A DNA stretch of 9,653 nt, from positions 1 to 9,653 of the forward strand of contig CALKAK010000105.1 in NCBI GenBank assembly GCA_937983015.1, in the 5' to 3' direction. Below, in pieces: positions 6,302-9,653 of the stretch; within the stretch, counting starts at the first letter, position 1; every line of letters begins with the position of its first letter. The translations under genes and the position numbers were made by a program. The notes under the pieces are model-generated. The model saw only the letters and a program-made list of their open reading frames with translations, was not told the DNA's origin and did not search any database. This DNA comes from an uncultured Bacillaceae bacterium (GTDB lineage Bacteria; Bacillota; Bacilli; Bacillales; Caldibacillaceae).

Positions 6302-6330
6302 TTGACATAATCAGTAAATTTGGATAATAA
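6302..6330 (+). promoter_or_regulatory. sigma-A promoter of the riboswitch-symporter transcript
   Basis: A consensus TTGACA (6302-6307), a 17-base spacer and TAATAA (6325-6330) place the start near 6337, about 22 bases before the riboswitch. The -10 lies inside a 20-base perfect palindrome. Confidence 0.75.
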
Positions 6331-6341
6331 TATTATTATCC
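6322..6341. promoter_or_regulatory. 20-base perfect palindrome over the -10 box
   Basis: GGATAATAAT (6322-6331) is followed directly by its reverse complement ATTATTATCC (6332-6341). It covers the -10 and the expected transcription start, where a bound repressor would block initiation. The GATAAT/ATTATC halves recall Fur/PerR-family boxes, but the spacing differs from their 7-1-7 pattern, so no regulator is assigned. Confidence 0.55.
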
Positions 6342-6358
6342 CGTAAAATTTAATAAAT

Positions 6359-6476
6359 CAATCGCTGAATCAATTTTTTGAGCGGGGGAACCAACTTTTG
6401 GGGTGAATCCATGGCATCATGGTAGGGTTACGCCGACCCGAACCCGTCAGCTAACCTCGCAAGCGTTAGGTGGACT
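6359..6476 (+). ncRNA. c-di-AMP riboswitch (ydaO-yuaA family)
   Basis: The conserved blocks of the ydaO-yuaA aptamer occur in order: GCTGAATC (6364-6371), GGGGGAACCA (6384-6393), TGGGGTGAATCC (near 6399-6410), GTAGGGT (6422-6428), and GACCCGAACCCGTCAGCTAACCTCG (6435-6459; key parts CCCGTCAGCTAACCTCG). Helices seen are P1 CGCT (6363-6366) with AGCG (6462-6465), TCAA/TTGA around 6370-6380, and CCATG (6409-6413)/CATGG (6418-6422). Binding of c-di-AMP to this class normally favours a downstream terminator and switches genes off. The terminator follows at once, then a dicarboxylate/amino-acid symporter. The same class controls potassium and osmolyte transport and cell-wall enzymes in other Firmicutes. 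Confidence 0.92.
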
Positions 6477-6486
6477 CATGGCGAAG

Positions 6487-6522
6487 CACATGGTTCAACC
6501 TATGTGTTTTTTTGTTTTTTTT
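6487..6522 (+). terminator. riboswitch-controlled terminator
   Basis: CACATGG (6487-6493), the loop TTCAA, and CC-T-ATGTG (6499-6506, one bulged T) are followed by a run of 15 T with a single G. The long leader from here to the start codon (125 bases) shows it is premature, as expected for a transcriptional off-switch. Confidence 0.85.
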
Positions 6523-6647
6523 CTGGAGGTTGATCAATAGCTTTGTAAAGATGCGGCAATCCCTTTTATTCGTTAACGGAGTCAGCTCGGAAAAGCCGTT
6601 CATATCGGTATATGCAGCTGTAAGATCTTTCAAAAAGGAGGAATTCT

Positions 6648-7922
6648 ATGAGGAAAATTGGTTTATCAGGAAGCATTATCATCGCGTTAGTGATCGGTGC
6701 TGTCATAGGTCTTGTCATGAATATCCATTTCCCTTCAGTGTTCCCCTACTTCGATGAGTATTTATTCACCCCGCTAGGAAAAATCTTCATCAACCTCATC
6801 TTGATGCTTGTCGTCCCGCTCGTCTTTTTCTCAATTGCAGTCGGTACCGCTTCGATTGGGAATCCCAAAAAACTTGGACGGATCGGCGCGAAAACGATGC
6901 TTTATTTCCTTGTAAGTGTTGTATCAGCGTTAATATTAGGAATCGGTTTAACGTATCTTTTCAAGCCCGGGCTACGTGGTGAATTTGATTTAACGAACGT
7001 TCATCTCGATTTTGATAGTGCTGTTGTCGAAGAGCAACTGTCCTTGATGGAATCCCTGATTAATATTATCCCCACAAACCCGATTCAGGCCATGGGAGAA
7101 GGGAATATGTTGCAAATTATCACTTTTTCGGTTTTAATCGGACTGGCTATGGCCGTTTTAGGGGAAAAGACAAAACGGGTTTATGAATTTTTCGAACAGG
7201 CTAATGAAATCATGATGTACCTCATCCGACTCGTCATGAAACTGGCACCGTACGGTACGTTTGGATTAATCGCTTCCAATATCGGAAAAATGGGCATTGA
7301 TGCTATGGAAGCGATGGGGATTTACATGATCACCGTCTTGCTGGCGCTTGTCATTCACTTCTTTGTGTTCTACGGGGGATCCTTAGCGCTTCTTGCTGGC
7401 GTTAATCCGTTCCATGTCTTTAAAGAATATTTGCCGGCGATGAATATCGCCTTCAGTTCATCGAGTAGTAGTGCGGCACTACCGATTGCAATGGATATCG
7501 CGCAGAACCGTTTAGGTGTACCGAAGGCCATCAGTAGTTTCGTTCAACCGATCGGTGCCACTATTAATATGGATGGCACGGCGATCATGCAAGCTGTGGC
7601 GACGGTTTTCATCGCCCAGGTCGTAGGCTCCGATTTAACGATTGGCCAGCAGGCGACCATCGTCATCACCGCCGTTTTGGCTAGTGTTGGTACTGCATCT
7701 GTTCCGGGTGTGGGTCTTGTAATGCTCATCATGGTATTGCAGTCGGTGAACCTTCCTGTCGCCGGAATCGGTTTGATCATCGGTATCGACCGGATTCTCG
7801 ATATGGCTAGGACCGCTTTAAATAGTACCGGTGATGTCGTATGTGCTGTGATCGTGAGCGAATCCGAAAAACGCCGGGAGGCTCGACGAGCAGAAAAGCG
7901 GGAATTACAAGAAGCGATCTAA
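6648..7922 (+). CDS. DAACS-family glutamate/aspartate:cation symporter, GltT type
   Basis: This is a 424-residue inner-membrane secondary transporter expected to import acidic amino acids with Na+ or H+. The family landmarks are all present: the serine-rich hairpin HP1 (AFSSSSSSAALP, 268-279), NMDGTA in TM7 (307-312), HP2 with GTASVPGVG, and TM8 IDRILDMARTALNSTGD. By comparison with archaeal GltPh, the TM8 residues D385 (amino group), R388 (side-chain carboxylate), T389 and N392 match substrate contacts, and D396 matches a cation site. R388 argues for acidic over neutral substrates. The TM8 pattern differs from DctA, so a C4-dicarboxylate carrier is less likely. AAGGAGG (6635-6641) is 6 bases before ATG. 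Control by a c-di-AMP riboswitch fits glutamate as an osmolyte and counter-ion of potassium. GltT versus GltP orthology needs a tree. Confidence 0.9.
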   Translation: MRKIGLSGSIIIALVIGAVIGLVMNIHFPSVFPYFDEYLFTPLGKIFINLILMLVVPLVFFSIAVGTASIGNPKKLGRIGAKTMLYFLVSVVSALILGIGLTYLFKPGLRGEFDLTNVHLDFDSAVVEEQLSLMESLINIIPTNPIQAMGEGNMLQIITFSVLIGLAMAVLGEKTKRVYEFFEQANEIMMYLIRLVMKLAPYGTFGLIASNIGKMGIDAMEAMGIYMITVLLALVIHFFVFYGGSLALLAGVNPFHVFKEYLPAMNIAFSSSSSSAALPIAMDIAQNRLGVPKAISSFVQPIGATINMDGTAIMQAVATVFIAQVVGSDLTIGQQATIVITAVLASVGTASVPGVGLVMLIMVLQSVNLPVAGIGLIIGIDRILDMARTALNSTGDVVCAVIVSESEKRREARRAEKRELQEAI

Positions 7923-7930
7923 TAATGGAC

Positions 7931-7977
7931 AAACCCTGATCACTACATTCAAGTCCGTGACAGGGTTTTCTTTTTTC
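7931..7977 (+). terminator. intrinsic terminator of the symporter gene
   Basis: AAACCCTG (7931-7938) pairs with CAGGGTTT (7961-7968), then TCAC (7940-7943) with GTGA (7957-7960) after one bulged A. TTTTCTTTTTT runs out of the stem. Confidence 0.9.
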
Positions 7978-8000
7978 ATAACGAGTGGCCAACATCAATA

Positions 8001-8009
8001 TGTTATAAT
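8001..8009 (+). promoter_or_regulatory. extended -10 promoter of the OsmC-family gene
   Basis: TGTTATAAT is an extended -10 with no good -35 (ACGAGT at the right distance). The transcript would start about 24 bases before the ATG. The following ATACTGTATAA...CTGG closely repeats the sequence around the satD -10. Confidence 0.6.
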
Positions 8010-8039
8010 ACTGTATAAACTGGTAACGGAGGTATTGAT

Positions 8040-8429
8040 ATGCAATATCGGTGGTCGGATGGCGGAACTCTGGAGACAGATTTGGATTTTGGAACATTAA
8101 GAATCTCCGGAAATTCAGAACTAGGGTTCCGTCCCTTCCAATTGCTTGTTTCCTCAATTGCTGGCTGCAGCAGTCTCGTTTTTAAACGTGTTCTGGAGAA
8201 AAAGCGAATCGCTTATGATGAAATGACTGTAAAAGCTGAGGTAGAACGGGAGCAGGATGGAGTAGCCCGTGTGAGAAAAATCACCCTTCATTTTACCGTT
8301 ACGGGTTCCGGACTCGATCAAAAACAGTTGGAAAAAGCTCTGGCAATAGCTACAAAAAACTGTTCCATGGTGCAATCGGTAAAAGGAGCTATTGAAGTTG
8401 TTGAAACGGTAACGGTGCGAGAAGAATAA
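8040..8429 (+). CDS. OsmC/Ohr-superfamily protein
   Basis: This is a 129-residue cytoplasmic protein of the OsmC superfamily, whose known members (Ohr, OsmC) reduce organic hydroperoxides with a cysteine pair. The first Cys is in the helix start PFQLLVSSIAGCSSLVFKRVL (C43) and the second in ATKNCSMVQSVKG (C108), at the places used by the superfamily. The short length and divergent N-terminus put it in the YhfA-like branch rather than Ohr or OsmC proper. Peroxidase activity is therefore possible but not established. CGGAGG (8027-8032) lies 7 bases before ATG. The gene is alone between its own promoter and an AT-rich gap. The last codons are followed by TTTAGATTTTTTG, with no strong hairpin before it. 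Confidence 0.85.
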   Translation: MQYRWSDGGTLETDLDFGTLRISGNSELGFRPFQLLVSSIAGCSSLVFKRVLEKKRIAYDEMTVKAEVEREQDGVARVRKITLHFTVTGSGLDQKQLEKALAIATKNCSMVQSVKGAIEVVETVTVREE

Positions 8430-8697
8430 GTTTAGATTTTTTGTTGTGTGATGATACCGTTGAGAAACTTTGATCGTTCTATTTTCTTATGAATCTTATT
8501 ATTAAATCTGCAAGAACGTTTTTCAACTAACTAGTAATAAGTGGATTATTAAGACAAAACAGTACAAATCTTTGATATAAATTCACTAATTCCCACTCCG
8601 ATCATTTGCGACGAGGTGGGACATCCTTATTATTTTGTCAATAACTGGTTCAACGGTTCACTCATATATTTTTGTAAAACGATCAAATAAAAGATAA
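8430..8697. other. AT-rich gap with two weak dyads
   Basis: I find no supportable gene. One long-range fold pairs GTTGAGAAA (8459-8467) with TTTTTCAAC (8519-8527) and CGTTCT (8475-8480) with AGAACG (8513-8518). It could end the osmC transcript, since T5 is part of its descending arm. TCCCAC (8591-8596) pairs with GTGGGA (8616-8621), followed after a few bases by TTATTATTTT. Either could be a late terminator; neither is typical. Confidence 0.35.
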
Positions 8698-8731
8698 GTT
8701 TTTTGATCAGGATTGTTTTTTGATCAGGATT
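8698..8731. repeat. 17-base perfect tandem duplication
   Basis: The unit GTTTTTTGATCAGGATT occurs twice back to back (8698-8714 and 8715-8731). The second copy ends inside the TTGACG -35 of the tRNA-Gly promoter, and the first copy ends in TTG as well, giving only a -35-like TTGTTT there. Confidence 0.9.
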
Positions 8732-8758
8732 GACGAAGAAAATGTTTCGTTATAAAAT
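8730..8758 (+). promoter_or_regulatory. promoter of the tRNA-Gly gene
   Basis: TTGACG (8730-8735), 17 bases, TAAAAT (8753-8758). The expected start is about 20 bases before the mature tRNA. Confidence 0.7.
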
Positions 8759-8785
8759 ATAATTGGCTTTTACGGAAGAACATTT

Positions 8786-8857
8786 GCGGTAGTAGTTTAG
8801 TGGTAGAACATCAGCTTCCCAAGCTGAAGGTCGCGGGTTCGAATCCCGTCTACCGCT
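8786..8857 (+). tRNA. tRNA-Gly (anticodon CCC)
   Basis: Acceptor GCGGTAG (8786-8792) pairs perfectly with CTACCGC (8850-8856); the discriminator is T. The D arm contains AGTTTAGTGGTAGAAC. The anticodon stem TCAGC/GCTGA holds the loop TTCCCAA, giving anticodon CCC, which reads GGG. The T arm CGGGTTCGAATCCCG is canonical. CCA is not encoded, so it must be added after transcription. Confidence 0.93.
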
Positions 8858-8896
8858 TACTCTTTTATCGCATTGTAGTTCTTGTAAAAAATCATC

Positions 8897-8925
8897 TTGC
8901 ACGACCAATTTTTTTATGATATTAT
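8897..8925 (+). promoter_or_regulatory. promoter of the tRNA-Ala gene
   Basis: TTGCAC (8897-8902), 17 bases, TATTAT (8920-8925). It lies in the 110-base gap between the two tRNAs, so tRNA-Ala can be made independently, although no terminator separates it from tRNA-Gly. Confidence 0.65.
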
Positions 8926-8967
8926 TTTCCTTGGCGGAAATTTTACATGATCTTCTAAACTACATAC

Positions 8968-9040
8968 GGGGCCTTAGCTCAGTTGGGAGAGCGTCTGCTT
9001 CGCATGCAGAAGGTCGGCGGTTCGAGCCCGCTAGGCTCCA
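8968..9040 (+). tRNA. tRNA-Ala (anticodon CGC)
   Basis: Acceptor GGGGCCT (8968-8974) pairs with AGGCTCC (9033-9039) with one G-U pair; the discriminator is A. The G3-U70 pair required by alanyl-tRNA synthetase falls on this G-U. The anticodon stem TCTGC/GCAGA holds TTCGCAT, giving CGC, which reads GCG. T arm GGCGGTTCGAGCCCGCT is nearly canonical. CCA is not encoded. Confidence 0.93.
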
Positions 9041-9049
9041 TCCGAATGT

Positions 9050-9078
9050 AAAGGAAAGCATCGCGCTTTCCTTTTTTT
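9050..9078 (+). terminator. terminator after tRNA-Ala
   Basis: A perfect 10-bp stem AAAGGAAAGC (9050-9059) / GCTTTCCTTT (9065-9074) with loop ATCGC runs into seven T. It starts 9 bases after the tRNA. Confidence 0.92.
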
Positions 9079-9179
9079 GTGCGCAAATTTTGAGGAGATA
9101 GGCGACGGATTTGTGTTTAGGCACCGTTTTCCCTGGTTATCCGTACTATAAAATAAGAATGTGTGAAGGGAAGGGTGCC

Positions 9180-9557
9180 ATGAATCCTTACATGAATCCA
9201 TATCAGTATCCTCCTGGCTATAGTTCATTTTATCCGGTATACTTTCCAGTTCCGAATGTTCGCCAATTTCCTCCTGTTGATGTTGAGGGACTTACTTATT
9301 CTGCACGTCGGTTCCAGAAATTAATGGAACAGGCGGGCCGATTGATCAATACGATTAATCGGTCCCATCAATTCGCTTTTGATTTAATGAATGCCGCACA
9401 AATGTCTGATGAAAAAAGAGTGAACGAACTCATTCGTTCGACAGGTATTACGACCAAAATGCAAACCAAATTCACTCCTTCGGGAATCCAAATCACCCTC
9501 GATAATTCAGAAATGGAAGGCGGTTGCTGTAAATTGCTGATCGCCTTGCGGTGGTGA
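9180..9557 (+). CDS. small PY-rich protein, YuzC-like, probably spore-related
   Basis: This is a 125-residue protein of unknown function. Residues 1-33 are a low-complexity Pro/Tyr/Asn/Phe leader (MNPYMNPY...PVYFPVP). A helical core follows (about 40-90, SARRFQKLMEQAGRLINTI...DLMNAAQMSDEKRVNELI), then a beta-rich end with GIQITLD and a closing CCKLLIALRW with adjacent cysteines C116-C117. From memory this layout and ending resemble Bacillus subtilis YuzC and related small sporulation-associated proteins; I did not compare sequences. The start ATG 9180 has AAGGG (9171-9175) only 4 bases away, preceded by a second GAAGGG. ATG 9192, four codons on, is the alternative. Its own terminator follows. 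A -10-like CGTACTAT (9142-9149) is near the sigma-E form but lacks a -35. Confidence 0.75.
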   Translation: MNPYMNPYQYPPGYSSFYPVYFPVPNVRQFPPVDVEGLTYSARRFQKLMEQAGRLINTINRSHQFAFDLMNAAQMSDEKRVNELIRSTGITTKMQTKFTPSGIQITLDNSEMEGGCCKLLIALRW

Positions 9558-9566
9558 TCATTAAGT

Positions 9567-9596
9567 AGGTGCAGCTTAAGCTGTACCTTTTTTTTT
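9567..9596 (+). terminator. intrinsic terminator of the YuzC-like gene
   Basis: AGGTGCAGCTT (9567-9577) and AAGCTGTACCT (9578-9588) form an inverted repeat with one G-U pair and a TTAA loop, followed by nine T in total. Confidence 0.9.
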
Positions 9597-9603
9597 ATAA
9601 TCC

Positions 9604-9653
9604 GTCGTGACCGCAGCGGACACGACCGTGGGTGAGGCGTTCGACCTCGAACG
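9604..9653. repeat. GC-rich nested inverted repeats at the right edge
   Basis: GTCGTG-A-CCGC-A-GCGG-A-CACGAC (9604-9626) is a near-perfect dyad. It is followed by CGTTCGA-CC-TCGAACG (9638-9653), perfect to the last base. Base composition jumps from AT-rich to roughly 65% GC at this point. It may be an intergenic repeat element or the edge of a larger hairpin cut by the window. No coding claim is made. Confidence 0.6.

Noticed and set aside
6470..6757. 95-residue open frame spanning the riboswitch terminator and the symporter start
   Set aside because: It begins inside the riboswitch, crosses a T-rich terminator and overlaps the symporter in another frame. It is not a plausible leader peptide.
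9111..9179. Upstream in-frame extension of the YuzC-like gene from a TTG at 9111
   Set aside because: The nearest GAGGAG is about 15 bases from the TTG, and the added residues are unlike the PY-rich start expected. ATG 9180 has purine-rich sites just before it.

Overview
The window looks like chromosomal DNA of a low-to-mid GC, spore-forming member of the Bacillaceae (Firmicutes). Evidence for this: strong AAGGAGG-type ribosome binding sites, sigma-A promoters, many hairpin-plus-T-tract terminators, a ydaO-type c-di-AMP riboswitch, tRNA genes without an encoded CCA, and proteins whose closest remembered relatives are Bacillus proteins (YkhA, Tag, a GltT-type symporter, a YuzC-like small protein, the SatD/DUF3307 pair). 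No species is proposed. I see no phage, transposon, CRISPR or plasmid gene.

Layout, left to right. (1) 1-1329: a possible outward-facing gene start at the left edge, then a two-domain P-loop ATPase of the PRK06851 type whose second P-loop has decayed. It ends at a hairpin terminator shared with the convergent gene. (2) 1332-2490, minus strand: an MscS-type mechanosensitive channel with a clear sigma-A promoter. (3) 2555-4410, plus strand: a two-gene operon with overlapping ends. It encodes a SatD-family protein (a cyclase-like N-terminal pattern plus a C-terminal helix-turn-helix) and a DUF3307 multi-pass membrane protein. Its leader is crowded with GGTAACC repeats and palindromes. (4) 4525-5708: a thioesterase (ykhA) with a TTG start, coupled by a 4-base overlap to DNA-3-methyladenine glycosylase I (tag). 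(5) 5767-6158: a tiny histidine-rich protein with a 28-base palindrome just before its Shine-Dalgarno and a strong terminator. (6) 6302-7977: a promoter with a perfect 20-base palindrome over its -10, a c-di-AMP riboswitch with its terminator, and a glutamate/aspartate-type DAACS symporter. (7) 8001-8429: an OsmC-family protein. (8) 8430-9078: an AT-rich spacer, a 17-base tandem duplication, tRNA-Gly(CCC) and tRNA-Ala(CGC), each with its own promoter, and a terminator. (9) 9180-9596: a small PY-rich protein, probably spore-associated. (10) 9604-9653: an abrupt GC-rich stretch of nested inverted repeats that runs off the window.

The functional theme with best support is turgor and osmolyte control. 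The MscS channel releases solutes, and the symporter probably imports glutamate or aspartate under a riboswitch that normally shuts expression off when c-di-AMP is high. The least described part is the SatD-DUF3307 operon. SatD has the spacing of motifs seen in class III nucleotidyl cyclases plus a DNA-binding-like tail, and the partner is a membrane protein with repeated intramembrane His/Asp pairs. That pair, with its operator-like leader, is the best candidate here for an undescribed system.
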